Source of the DNA: Mucor racemosus
Taxonomy: Eukaryota; Mucoromycota; Mucoromycetes; Mucorales; Mucoraceae
Direction of reading: 5' to 3'
DNA: 64,000 bases
Assembly: GCA_027405735.1 (NCBI GenBank)
Contig: JAPEHQ010000001.1
Span: 4,774,001-4,838,000 of the forward strand
The notes under the pieces: model-generated
The model's database searches: none
Seen by the model: only the letters and a program-made list of their open reading frames with translations
Told to the model about the DNA's origin: nothing
Shown: positions 25,702-37,710 of the stretch, in pieces
Numbering within the stretch: the stretch's first letter is position 1
Layout: every line of letters starts with the position of its first letter
Program-made: the position numbers and the translations under genes

Positions 25702-28159
25702 TTAGAAGAACAAATTGTTGACTGCAATATATGAATCTTTACGAGAGATATTATAGCCTAATACATTTCCACTGTAATAAAATAGAAAGATCTGATATGA
25801 AACAGGCGCAAATCTCTCTGAATCAACCTTCTTTACTGTCATACCTAATATTCTATGTAAGTATCAAATCAGAACAAAAGCATACTACAGAACTCACCAT
25901 AAAGGGGCGTTGATTGAAGAACATTGCTTGGTAAGTAATATTCATTATTGAACAAACAGGCTTGATGACCATCTTCAAATTCCACCTGTAACAATCTCAT
26001 CAACGCAACAGTACCTTTTTGACTAGCAGCTACAAATAACTCCAGCTCTGGTAACCATTCCACCATATTGATGCGATCCAGAACACTAAGTAGCTGATCT
26101 GATCTGATATCTACTTTGTTTATCATATTATGCTCTGCTCGAATTTTACTCATACGCGGTATTGTTGTACTTGCAAGGATAACATCCTTGCCAGTTGTAA
26201 TCATGACATATTCTCCCAAATTTTTATGAATTGTTTTGTCCTTTGTTAGCTCTTTGGGGGTTACAATGGCTGTATTTGTGAGTTGTGGAATGCTGCTATT
26301 GCTAGTAGTTCTAATAATATTTGGTATACAATAGGATGGACTATTGCTGTCACTAAGTGTTGTTTCAGGATTGTTATCATCAACTTCCATAATTTCGCTC
26401 ACGTCAGTTGCTGCTGTATCTGCAGCCCCCCAAGCATGGCCATCTTCTGTAGAAGAGCTACGTTGTTCAACAGAAGGTAATGGATCGCCCCACCCATCAT
26501 GATTGGGATCAGTTGAATCTGTGATGGTAGCAGCCCATTCTGCTTGTGTTCTTTGACGCTGTTCACCAGATACTAATGATAGCATCAATTGTGTCATTCT
26601 ACCATCTTCATCAATCTCATCTTCATAGTCATCATCGTCGTAATCTTCATCGCCATCAGCATCCTCATTAGCTTCTCCTTGCAAATTAGGCTGCAGTATT
26701 TCTGATGACTCGTCCAGGTCCACATTGTCATTATGCTCAATACTTTCTACTGCATCTGCATTATCAAAATTGTAATCATGGTCATCTTCCATTCGTTGTC
26801 TTTCATAAACTTCTTCCATATAATTATCTTCTTCCTCTAATAAGCGATTGTCCCACATATCATCATCTAACTCTCCTTCTCCCTCACCCTCGTAAATTTC
26901 AAAATCAATTTCTTCCTCCTCTAAGTCAAATACCCTTGACACATTGATAGGAAATGCAGGATTGCTAGCTGAATGACACAGACCTAAATTTGATAAAGAA
27001 GTTGATCTGCCTTGATAAATCCTTTGTTGATATAATCTGCTAACTTCTTTATCAGCGCAGACAACATATTTAAAGTTTCCAGGTTTGATAAATTTGGTTG
27101 ACCAGCACCATGAATCTTGAATGTTTTCTTGCCCTAAAGACTTTTTTTGAGTTACCATTTGTCTAGTAAAGATATCCCAAATTCTGCATGTTGTATCCAC
27201 AGATACACTAGCAATGTATCTACCGGTTTCATTAAAGTCGATATTGGGAATATTATGCTCATGACCTCCTAATTCAATTTTTTCCGTTGTGCCTAGGTAG
27301 TTGGGCTCTTTGTTGGGTCGCTTACCAAACTTTGTTGTCATTTCAGAAATATTATATACAGTGATTTTAAAATTATTAGCAGATACAGCCAATAACCCCT
27401 GATCTCCATGAAGAGCAATACCCCATGTTGCGATGCCATTATTACTAGAATTTTAAGTTTCAGTAATAGCTCTGTCAATAGATACATGTTACATTCGTTT
27501 ACTTCAATATTAATGGTGGTTCATCTAAATCTTCAGTTTTCCATATACAAACTTCACCCATCTCAGAAACAGAAACAAGAATCTCTTTTTCCAACATCTT
27601 GCCAATTTTGATTGCATTGATGATAAATGGCTATTTTACTTTGATTAGATTATTTGCTCATCATGGATATGCATTGACGTTTGATATTTTACCGATTCCG
27701 CCCCTCCACCGGTTCTTGTTGCGTTTACACTGGCTAATGTTTTAATAGGATCTTTGAATGGTGAAGTAATTGTGTCCAATGTATATACATGAATTTTATA
27801 ATTCATTGCTTATTTTTTATTAATTCATTAGTATCAGATCAATGCAAGGAAAATGCAAAGTAATTCAACTTACCTACGAAAAATGTGCATGGTATCTCAT
27901 TACTAGCAGCACATAAATTCATACGCTAATACAGAGAAAACCTTTTTTTATTATACGTTAATATTAAAATATGCAAAATTAACTCTTACCCACAGCATAC
28001 CAGCCGACATATTTAATGTATTTCGATTTTGAATGACATTAACCTAGTATGAAATAAGAATTTATTAAAAATTCACAAGATATACGTATGCAATTCTACC
28101 TCCAAAAGATCATAGTCTTCCAATATTTTATGTACAGGTTTATCCAAACTATTAGGCAT
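25702..28159 (-). CDS. Crt10-like WD40-repeat protein
   Basis: Seven exons: 28159-28100, 28043-27990, 27925-27874, 27808-27693, 27630-27503, 27444-25898 and 25844-25702, giving 699 residues. The core NGIATWGIALHGDQGLLAVS, SANNFKITVYNI and GGHEHNIPNIDFNETGRYIA, then a typical WD blade end (SVDTTCRIWD), fit a beta-propeller of the Crt10 family. In yeast, Crt10 affects transcription of ribonucleotide reductase genes. A long acidic Asp/Glu region lies between about residues 300 and 420 and splits the propeller. The C-terminus (APVSYQIFLFYYSGNVLGYN) resembles a last propeller strand. A 19-codon upstream ORF at 28222-28163 ends 3 nt before the start codon. The gene is certain; the family name is moderately sure. 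Confidence 0.8.
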
Positions 28160-28162
28160 CTA

Positions 28163-28222
28163 TTATATTTTCGAATTGATACGAGAAACTGAATTGTCGT
28201 ATTCAAAAAGAGGCGCAGACAT
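28163..28222 (-). promoter_or_regulatory. Candidate upstream ORF before the Crt10-like gene
   Basis: The frame MSAPLFEYDNSVSRINSKI ends with TAA, and the next codons read TAG then the main ATG at 28159. If transcribed, it would require reinitiation or leaky scanning. It could instead be part of a misjudged first exon, but no intron of normal size joins it. Upstream 28223-28509 is AT-rich with an (AT)n run at 28380-28400. Confidence 0.35.
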
Positions 28223-28509
28223 TCATGTAATGGAAAAAAAAAAGAGTCATACAGTGCTACTGTGTCACTACAATTAAGGTGGTTTAATGAATAAAATATA
28301 ATGAAATGTCAATGTTATCCGTTATTTGTTGACCAAATGAACAAATAAAAGTACATAAATACAGTTGCATTATACGATAAATATATATATATATATATAT
28401 CAAAAAACGACATTTTCAAAGACTTGCTTTATGCACATTTTGCAGCAACACAACTAGTGTCGAGAACCTATAAACTCTATTTATTCTTGTACATGACATC
28501 TATGACTAT

Positions 28510-28785
28510 GACTAACACATCTTACAAGAATAACAACATCAATACCCATTTCATCACCAAATGAGATTTTAACCTTTTCAGTAAGAGTTTTACCCATACT
28601 TAAATGAGCTTTATAGATGGAAATGTCATCTATAATACTATCTTGACGAGAAAAATAAACAAACTCAAAGATACAAGGGGTAATCTCTTTCTCAGTGATT
28701 AATTAACGACAAGAAACATCTTCAAAATCAGTAAAACCAAGAGATTCTAAAACAACACTCTCGGATGAAAACATACCTATATCCA
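28510..28785 (-). pseudogene. ADE4: ADE4 (amidophosphoribosyltransferase) fragment, broken
   Basis: On the minus strand the frame from ATG 28774 reads like the middle of glutamine PRPP amidotransferase: SSESVVLESLGFTDFEDV, then an in-frame TAA, then ITEKEITPCIFEFVYFSRQD, SIIDDISIYKAHLSMGKTL and GIDVVI. The family pattern CIFEFVYFARPDS...Y..R...G..L is clear. The similarity stops where VPDTSR should follow. Both the N-terminal Cys glutaminase core and the PRPP-binding half are missing, so this about 270-bp piece cannot encode an enzyme. A T run of about 35 (28791-28827) lies beside its upstream side. The intact gene is presumably elsewhere. Confidence 0.85.
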
Positions 28786-28789
28786 AGCT

Positions 28790-28827
<38 letters not shown>

Positions 28828-28844
28828 CAATTTTTACTATATTT

Positions 28845-29775
28845 AACCAGGTAGGGTCTGAAAATTCAGTTTTTTTTAGTGGTCATTTTTGGGGGCTCAT
28901 TTCATCCTTACCAACACACATGATTTTGATAAAAAAACAGAAAAATCAAATTTTGATACCAAAATCAACGTCTAAATATATTACATTGTGAGATAAAATT
29001 GTAGCCATGACTAATACACATTTTATAAAAGCTTAATATTAAATGTTAAGTAATGAAAATTTGTACTTTTGGCCCAAAAACGGTTTTTTGATTAAAGGAT
29101 TTTCATATAATATTTTGCAATAAAAATGTTTGTTATTTTTTATTTAGCAAATAGAGCGCTAAATGTTGTATATGTGTATATTTTTTGTTTTTATAATTGG
29201 TAGTTTAATTAACTCTAGATTTGCAAAATCAGAAAAAAAAATTGGAAAATGTCAAAAATTGATGATCTGGACAAGAATGATTTTTAAAATTAATATTCCG
29301 CTTATACACCCTACAAGTCTTAAAAATAAGAGATTTTTTGATATTTGAAAACTTTTTTCAAGTATCTACGATGCTGTACCCACTCGATTCAAGTTTATTA
29401 CTGTAAAATTTCATAAAGCAAGTTGACTGGTTCCATATATAGTACCAAACAAGGCGAGATGTATAGAAGATTATTTTACATCATACACATAATCGTCTGC
29501 GTATTCAAATGAGTAAAGAGGAGGGACAGCAGATGCTTTCTAGTAATATACAACACAAGATAGTTTTTCTAGTGAACTTTTTTTTGAGATAGTAGCGCCA
29601 TTCAACGCATAATTTAAATATGTACTCGAACTCTCAATAAGTTCTGTAGATTCACTTAATAATTTTTGGAGTAAATTGCAAAAAGTGATGGATTTTTTCA
29701 AAATGACATTTTTTTTTTTTTTTTTGATTATGATGATCAAAAATAAAATAAAAAGTTGGTGTTTAAATACTGTTT
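28845..29775 (+). repeat. Repeat family B, copy 1
   Basis: Its left part (gtctgaaaattcagtttt, gctcatttcatccttac, tttggcccaaaaacggtttt) matches the copy at 33.9 kb. Its right part (tttttctagtgaactttttt, attttttcaaaatgaca, gatcaaaaataaaataaaaa) matches the copy at 61 kb, in the same orientation. No credible protein is encoded. Confidence 0.7.
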
Positions 29776-30035
29776 AACGACTACATCCAAAGATTGATAT
29801 AACTCTATGAAAGCAAATTGTTATCAACTTGATATAACAATAAAAATAGGATAGTAAGGTGTGTGTGTTTCGCATTAATTTGTCAGAACTGAACAATAGA
29901 TAAAATGATTCTGAAAGGAAAATAAAATTCTTTGATTTCGAAATGTATTTATTAATGAAATGTTGTTGCAATCGCCCTTCATCATCATTAGAAGAGTAAT
30001 TGTAGGAATTTTCTTTATAATATTTAGTATCTAAA

Positions 30036-32026
30036 TTAATCTACCTTGATACTAGCAAAGATTTTTTGTAAAAAGTATAAGCAAGAGAGGTACCCAACAG
30101 AACCAGTGAACACAGTTAAAAGAATACTGATAACGGAAGAATATCCAAGATAAAGCACTGTGCTAGTAAAAGAGCTAATATTTAACTTTGTAAAGTAGTA
30201 TAAGATGGAATATAAGAAAACATAGAAACCAGCTGCACCAGATGTCAAGAAAGAACGCCATGACCAATGATAATCTTCACTGCAAAGATGGAAATAACAC
30301 ATCAAAATGGTTACTTGAGAACATGTCAAAATGAGAACGATGAATACTAAGAACAAGAAACCAATGCCATAGTAGACACGATGGAACCAAATAGAATTCA
30401 TGATGAAATACAACTCGATGAAGATAGCACCAAAAGGCAAGATACCACCCATCATAATAGAAGGCAAACTACGAAGATACATGGGTTGATCAGGAATTTG
30501 ACGAGGAATTTGGTTTGTGCGAACGGGATGTTCAATACGGGGTTGACGGAAACCAAAGTAAGATCCAGCAACGCTCAAAGGGAAGGCAATCAAAGCCCAA
30601 AGACCCAACAATGTAAACATGGTACCAAAAGGAACGGCACCAGAAGATTGGGAGTGGATCAAAAAGAAATTCATGGCAAATAAGGAACTCATAATGGCAC
30701 CAGGAACAAGACTTGCAGTTAAGCCAATGTTAGCCTTCCAGTTTTCACCACCATTCATTTTGTAGATACGAGCAGAAACAAAGCCTGAAATACAACTGAA
30801 TACCATAAAGAAAATAATCATGACAGTTCCCAAAGCACCACGATTAGAAGGAGACAAAAATCCAAGAGCGGCAAACACTAAAGTTAAACCTGTCATGGCA
30901 ACAATTTGAGCACCACTACCTACCAAAACAGACAAGAGCATAGGACGTTGAGGAGGACGGAATACATCACCATGAACCAACTTCCAACCATAATCCTCTT
31001 GAACATCCTCTTGAGCATCAACAGCATTATAACGAGAAATATCTTTATGAAGAGCACGAATCAAGATCATAGCAACCATACCTGTCAAGAAGAGAACGAT
31101 AACAATAGAATTAACAAGTGAAAACCAATGGATAGAAGGATCCAAAACATGCAAATAATTATCCCAACGAGTAGCCCAGGGCTTTTCAGATAGCTGCGAT
31201 ATTATAAAATTGAAATATTAGCAAACATATATACCTCCTCTTGTTTCGAAATGTTCAAATTTACCTGCCAATTAACACTATATGAATATACGACTTGTTC
31301 ATTACCCTTTAAAACCATAGCATCTCCACTAGGTACAATAACACCCTTTTCATTTACTTTTTGAGCTCTACTAACAGGAGAAACTAAAACGCCAACAACA
31401 CGATATTTTCCATCATCACGATGATGATAATCAATAGTAATATCGTAATGATTGTTCAACTCAGCCACGGCACCTCTGTTGTTACCGAGAGCAAAGCCAA
31501 TACTGTAATATTCTTCGTTAGTACGTTCGTCGTTACTGAGATGAGCAGCTGGAAGACCATCTACAACCCAGTTTAAAGCATATTCATTTTTAATACATTC
31601 ATTAATGAAATCAACATCTTCTTTAGGAATAGGGGTGGAAGTACATAATACTCTGTCTTCATCGTTGTTTCCAAGTGAAAGCTATAATACATTATTATTG
31701 TATTCTTTATTTTATAAATTTCATATATATATATATATATATATACTAACCTTAAAAGCCGAAGTAAAGATACGATCACCAAAAAGAACAGAGCCTAAAC
31801 TTTCAGTTTGCTTTTTAGCGCCTCCCTCGGGTGTACAGAAATGAAAACGTTCATCATAATAATCATAAGATAAAACCGACTTTTGTTGGTTGGACATAGG
31901 TGTTAAAGAGTTGACGAACAAAGGTACGTCGTTACCTTGGTCGTAGTCGTTAGGCGCAACACCAGGTAAATACATAGCCTGACTAAGGCCACAAAGTGCT
32001 AATAAACCAATTAATATCTTGGTCAT
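30036..32026 (-). CDS. Transmembrane 9 superfamily protein (nonaspanin, EMP70 type)
   Basis: Three exons: 32026-31751, 31681-31265 and 31193-30036, giving 616 residues, the normal size. It has a signal peptide (MTKILIGLLALCGLSQA), a lumenal domain of about 240 residues with the conserved VYSYSVNWQ...WATRWDNYL junction, and then nine predicted membrane segments. The conserved loop DYGWKLVHGDVFRPP lies after the first segment. The C-terminus IKVD fits the KXD/E coatomer-binding, Golgi-retention signal of the family. TM9SF proteins act in endosome/Golgi traffic and in yeast affect adhesion and metal balance. The first intron contains an (AT)n microsatellite at 31724-31745. Codon use is biased, suggesting steady expression. 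Confidence 0.95.
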
Positions 32027-32701
32027 TTTTCTTATGTGGCTCAATAAAATATAATAAAAAGAGAGAAATAAGAAGAACAAGAAAGGAAAACCCAGAGTGC
32101 ATCTTTTTTTATTTATATCTTTAACGCTACTAATACAGAGTTCTATATAAGACCCAGTTTTATTGAAATTCAGAAATGTAACATTTCATTCATTCTTTTT
32201 TTTTTGTGCTTGAATAATACAACAAAAGGCATGGATATTCAATATAATTTAGTACAGAGACACTTTTGATACGAGTCGGTAAAGTCAGTTAATGCTAATC
32301 TATGAGTACATGATCTTTGCTAAATGGTAGCCATTGTGCTGATTTAGCCAAATGGATATGCCATATTTGCGTGGATCTATGCCAAGTAAAAACCTAAATG
32401 AATGATTAACCGAAAGATATTGGATAATATTCCTTATCAAAAATACAACTTGCATAATAATGTTGAAAATGCATCATGTTTATGTATTTCTATTGAAAAT
32501 AATAAAATCGACTTTATTTACATACAAAATCCACCTATTCAAAAGGGATTGGACATGATTTGTACTACCCAAAACGGTGAATCGAAACCAACAAATTGTC
32601 CGGGATCTGAAAAAAGCACCCATCCCCAAGAGTATATCATACATGCGATTTCTGAATTTGCGTATCCATCTCTAGTTTTATTCTTCCATCCATCACTTAA
32701 T
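32027..32701. promoter_or_regulatory. Shared divergent promoter region, TM9SF / TCTP
   Basis: A gap of 675 bp separates the divergent starts at 32026 and 32702. The TCTP side is pyrimidine-rich just before the ATG (tttattcttccatccatcac, 32679-32698), like leaders of translation-related fungal genes. A 122-codon frame at 32402-32770 overlaps TCTP exon 1 and is not believed. Confidence 0.5.
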
Positions 32702-33336
32702 ATGCTTTTGTATCAAGATATCCTTAACGGTAAAGCATCATCTATCATTATCTATAAGACATTCAACTAATATATATTCATTTTCTTAGGTGACGAACTT
32801 TTCTCTGATGCCTACGTATGTTTTTTGATTATTTCCAATTCTTTAATTGACTAACAAGTTTTTTTTTTCTTTTTTTTTTATAGCCCATCAAGGAAATTGA
32901 TGATGTTGCTTTCGAAGTCGACTGTAAGATGATCACCATTTCCGAAGGTGATGTTGATATTGGTGCCAACCCTTCTGCTGAAGGTGGTGATGATGAGGGT
33001 GCTGAATCTACTGCTGAAACTGTTAACAACGTTGTTTACTCTTTCCGTCTCAACACCACTAGCTTCGACAAGAAGAGTTATATGACTTACATTAAGGGTT
33101 ACATGAAGGCTCTTAAGGCCAAGTTGGCCGAAACTGCCCCTGAGCGTATTCCTATCTTCGAAAAGAACGCTACTACCCTTGTCAAGAAGATCTTGGCTAA
33201 CTTCAAGGATTACGAATTCTACGTTGGTGAGTCCATGGATCCCGATGCCATGGTTGCTTTGTTGAACTACCGTGAAGATGGTGTTACCCCTTATTTCACT
33301 TTCTTCAAGGATGGTCTTAAGCAACAAAAGCTTTAA
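32702..33336 (+). CDS. TMA19: Translationally controlled tumor protein homologue
   Basis: Three exons: 32702-32729, 32790-32815 and 32884-33336, giving 168 residues, exactly the family size. The start MLLYQDILNGDELFSDAY is typical. Both TCTP signatures are visible: IGANPSAEGGDDEG in the flexible loop and FKDYEFYVGESMD. TCTP is an abundant, ribosome-associated protein linked to translation, stress and microtubules; yeast Tma19 moves to mitochondria under stress. Exon 3 has strong codon bias (many C-ending codons), fitting high expression. The second exon is only 26 nt. A TAATAAAA poly(A)-like signal lies at about 33380. It is divergent from the TM9SF gene. Confidence 0.97.
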
Positions 33337-34749
33337 GCTTGTTTTATCTATCCTTCGTAATCTTTTCGTTTACGAGTAGCTAATAAAAACCGTTTCTTTT
33401 ACAGTATTTTAGCCTGTAGTTTTTAGCCTGATTTAATTAATGCGTATTTAGATATTTATCTTATAATATTATACTATGGGGGGATAAAGATAATGTGTAA
33501 CGCTAATTTATATTGTACATTCAACTACGTGGTTTGGTTCATAAAATTGATTTGCTATATGATTCATGCAGTGAGTGGCTCGTAGATCTGCAACTGATCT
33601 CTACTAAAACACTTTAACACTACGCCTAGCTTCATTACTAGGTAGTACAATGGCTTGTTGAATAACTGCTATCCCCACCATTTTTGTAAATGACAAATAT
33701 TCGGTATTTGGATTCAATTTACACTGCTAAATCTGCAAAAATATCTAAATATCTGTTGGAACTCGATTTAAACTAATTTTTTTCATATAGAATAATTGCA
33801 ACACAGTTTATTGACGTGAGTAAACATTCACATCCACAAAAAAATGAAATTTCATCCCACAAATTTTGCATAATTCACCATTTTAAGCGTGCAAAGTCTG
33901 AAAATTCAGTTTTAAAACTAAACATTTTTAGACTCATCTCAGCCTTACAGATGCTCATCCAAAACAGCAAAAATTGAAATTTTCAAATTTTCACCGCAAA
34001 AAAACTGTTTAAATATATAGCAATGTGAGAGAAAATTGTAGATATGGATACTATACATTATATAAAACGCTTAAACTAGAGATTGCATACTCAAAATTTT
34101 GACTTTTGGGCAAAAATCCAAATCCTAGTTCAAGGATTTTTTCTCTAAGTTTTTGCTGTAAATTTATTTTGTTTTTTATATCACCAGATAGAGCAAATCT
34201 TTTTACATATGGTCATATTTTTCATAACTCTTTTTATTAGTAAAGATAACTCCAAAATGATTAAAATAGCCAAAGTGGATTTTAATTTTGACAAAATCAT
34301 TCGATATCGAGAGAAATTAAAAAAACAATTTAAATGCCGATTATGCATAGGAAGGCTTAAAATTAAGATATTTATGACAGTTTATGAATGATTTATCGAG
34401 TAAATCAGTCAAAATTTTCGTATTTGATGCCATTTCTTCAATGGCTGAGCAATATATCCAATTTAGTGCTTATTTTTTCCTTAATGCATGTACTAGTTTT
34501 CATGACCTCTTAATTTTGAAGACGATAATAAAGGTTGCTGTTATATCGCAAATCACAGAATATTCATTGATCCCAAACCGTAAACCATCTTGCCAATGAG
34601 CAATATATACTCACAGACACAAGCATACATCCACAGATACAATACTTATAATTTTACTCAGGTGAACTATATTTTATTTAAGCAATTTAATTTTAATTTT
34701 AATTTTAATTTACAATGTATACACGATGCTTTTGTTTTTTTTTCATAAT
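33337..34749. other. Intergenic between TCTP and CLASP 3' ends (contains repeat B2)
   Basis: These are convergent 3' ends. The centre is repeat family B copy 2, and a (TTTTAA)n short tandem repeat lies at 34685-34711. No gene was recognised. Confidence 0.5.
33885..34350 (+). repeat. Repeat family B, copy 2 (left part only)
   Basis: The block gtctgaaaattcagttttaa at 33896, the tgtgagagaaaattgta block at 34025, and the ttgacttttgggcaaaaatc block match copy 1 in the same order and orientation. The right part of the family is missing. Confidence 0.65.
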
Positions 34750-37710
34750 TTAAAAGCTCACAAATTGTTTTCTCTTTTTGAAAATGTGTGTCTCATCTTG
34801 ATTGCTTGAGGTTGATGTAATGTCTTCTGGTATATTTTCTTGATCATCATCATCATTGACAAACGAATTTCTCTTGTTGGGACGAGAAGGAGAAGCATGA
34901 GGGGAGGAATGAAGAGAAAGAGGGGGTGTTGTAGTAGGTGATAATTTTGTTGGTATATTCATTGATATTATTTGATCATTTGTTGATGTTGATCTCTCTT
35001 CTTCACTAATTGGTAATGATTCTTCACTGGATACTGTTGATAAGCTATTTAAATCATACAAATCTGTATCCACCATTCGATGTATAGCGGCATCAATAAT
35101 ATGAGTTTCTTGACTATTCAATTGTTTGATTTCATTTTTGAATACTCGTTCATTTGCTATTTTTAAATGCCCCAATAAACGACACAACACACCATAAATG
35201 TCATCGTCTGGCTTTTCTTGCTTTAATTCATTAATCACAAATGAAACGTAAGATTTGATATTACTGCTAGTTTCGAACCATGTGCCTGCAGGTGATCCTT
35301 GTGATGTTACATTAAGCCAGCGTGAACCTTGTATTACCATATCTTGATCTTCATCTTGTGCTAGTCCAATATAATCGCATACCACTTCATCCATCCACTC
35401 GAGTGTTCCACATTTTAAGCTGTTTTCAAATGGTGGGAATGATTGAATATCCATTTTGACGCTAATGTCTAATGTGTCATTGTCCTTTGCGCTCTTGTTG
35501 CTTAAGCTTTGCATCAAGGTTAAAAGTCGTTGAGCTAAATCAGGATCGTTTCGTTTCAAGAGCATTTTTACTCTTTTCAATCCTTCGCTGTAAATCGACA
35601 TGATTTCTCTTTTTTTGGCGCTGAGATTTTTAGATTTGCATTGTTGATCTGCAATAATAAGAGTCGGGTTGTAATAATTGAATGCCATAATGTACATGAA
35701 TACGCCAGCTAAAATGTCCCAGCTCATTAATGTTTCGTATAACTCCAATTCTGAATCTTGACTTGTAAAAGCCTCCATTAAAATGGGTAGAATGTCGAAT
35801 TTAGGTGGCACATCAGGAGGTAGATTAATTGACTGGACATCAGAATCGTATTTTATTTTGCTTAATCGATCTGATAAGAGATGAAGGCCATTGCATTTCA
35901 TATGATGGTCCTTGCTATCTAATTTATGTAATAATGAGGCAGATGCTGCCTTTGATTGCTGATGAGCTTCGGATTGCGTGCGACGTGCTGTTGATACTAC
36001 ATTATCCTTTGATTTTAAGTGGTGTTTAATACTAGTTGAAGGTGCTGATACGCTTGAGAATTGAGAGGAACGACTCTTGATTGTATGTGTATCTTTCTTG
36101 ATCCCAACAGATCTGATTGGTATATGCGATGTTTTTGCGTTGATGCCATTAGTGGATTTTGTTGTCTTTTCAGTTTTGCTTCGTAATAATTTGGCAGCTG
36201 CAAGTTCTGCACGTCTTTCATTGATAGACTTTGCTTTAATATTACTGTATACTGATGAAACATGGCTGTATTTTGATGCGCTATTACCTGGCTTTAATGG
36301 AAGTTTAAAGCTTGATTTTAGTGTAGGTTTGATGCCTGTTGGTGATGAAGCTTTAATTTTTGGTTGTGATGTAGCTTCAATATTTGATTTTGGTGTAGCT
36401 TCAATGTCTGGCTGTGATGTAGCTTGAATGTCTGGTTTTGATGTAGGCTTAAGACTGGGTTGTGGTGACAATGGGGCAATTTTTTGTACTGATTTTTCAA
36501 TCATAGGTCTTACTGCTTTGGTAGTTATGTTAAGCTTCAATTTATCTGCAATGCTAGATTTTATTGTGCTAGTGCTATGTCTTGATGTCAATGCAGGTTT
36601 TGGATTTAATGCAGGCATTGGTGTCATTGCAGCAGTAGATTTTGTTGCGCTGATGCTGGATCTAGGAGACATTGATGTGCTAGATCTGGGAGACATTGAT
36701 GTGCTAGATCTAGGAGACATTGAGGTGCCAGACTTTAATTCTCTTTCAACAGAAGATTTTAATGCCTTGTTGATTCTTGTGCTGCTGCTAGGTTTTGTAA
36801 TTTTGTTGATTATAGATGTTGATGTCTTGAAGCTAGAAGAGGGTGATGGTGTTCCTAATCTACGTTGAATTGTAGTATCCAATGCTTGAAAGAGTTTTTC
36901 TGCTGATGTAGGCCAATATCTTCTGTATACCAAGTATGTCTTTTTACTTCCATCTCTGACTGAAGGTGAAGCACTAACTAAACCTTCTTTAATAAAGACT
37001 GCAATAAGTTGATTCAAGTCTGTAGATTCGACCTTTAATTTCACATATTCATTTGATCCATGTGTTTTGAGTACAGTTTGAATGTAAGTTGATGCAAATT
37101 CTCGAAGTTGTGGATTCTTTTCTTTTGCAGTTTTACACAACATGGACAATAATTTGTGCTGAAAGGGGATTTTTGATAATAAGCTATTGGTAACTTTACA
37201 TGCTTTCTCTGCCATGACTTTCTTTGTTACGCTACTAATTTTTAACAAGTTACTCAAGATGATTTCGAGAGTATAGCAGACCAATGAATTTCCCACAGAA
37301 TTGCCAATGTCTTCTACAAAGGAAAGAGCTTCACTAGCGACGGCTGTTCTATTGCTATGAACCTAATCAATCACTGTTAATATATACACATTTAATGATC
37401 TGAGAGCAAACATATACGTACTGAATTTATAACTACAGGAATGCAATCATGTAATCCTCTAGTAAGACTGTCTCTCCAAGTAATTGCATTTTCAGATGCA
37501 AGAACTGCACGCATTTTGCGAAGGAAACCAAGCCTTGCATCCCAATTTGTTTCTGTTTCTTTTCCAGCAAATAATAATACGGCCGCACCAAGCTCTTGAT
37601 TGAGTTCTCTCAGGGAAGTAATCTATTTCATAAAATTTAGTTTGTGTGGTTCTCCAAGAAAGAGATAAACGAATTACCTCTTTATCGCGTTGCTTATTAA
37701 CACTATTCAT
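34750..37710 (-). CDS. CLASP-family microtubule-associated protein
   Basis: Three exons: 37710-37678, 37622-37422 and 37362-34750, giving 948 residues. The N-terminal TOG-like CLASP_N region covers about residues 20-230: NWDARLGFLRKMRAVL, then KKVMAEKACKVTNSLL and the paired-helix run ending SVRDGSKKTYLVYRRYWP. CLASPs (Stu1, Cls1/Peg1) bind tubulin, stabilise microtubules at plus ends and stabilise spindle overlap. The middle is basic and Ser/Pro-rich, as expected for lattice binding. It holds an 8-residue tandem repeat (SMSPRSST, three units, DNA about 36645-36720) and a degenerate Pro/Thr repeat after it (TSKPDIQA-like). The C-terminal third is helical again (about 560-850) and ends in a disordered basic tail. 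The SPRS repeats are possible CDK sites, by inference. Confidence 0.9.

Noticed and set aside
32402..32770. 122-codon plus-strand frame before TCTP
   Set aside because: It overlaps TCTP exon 1 in the same frame but runs into the first intron; it is the promoter/leader read through.
36428..36868. 146-codon plus-strand frame over CLASP
   Set aside because: It is the antisense shadow of the Ser/Pro repeats.
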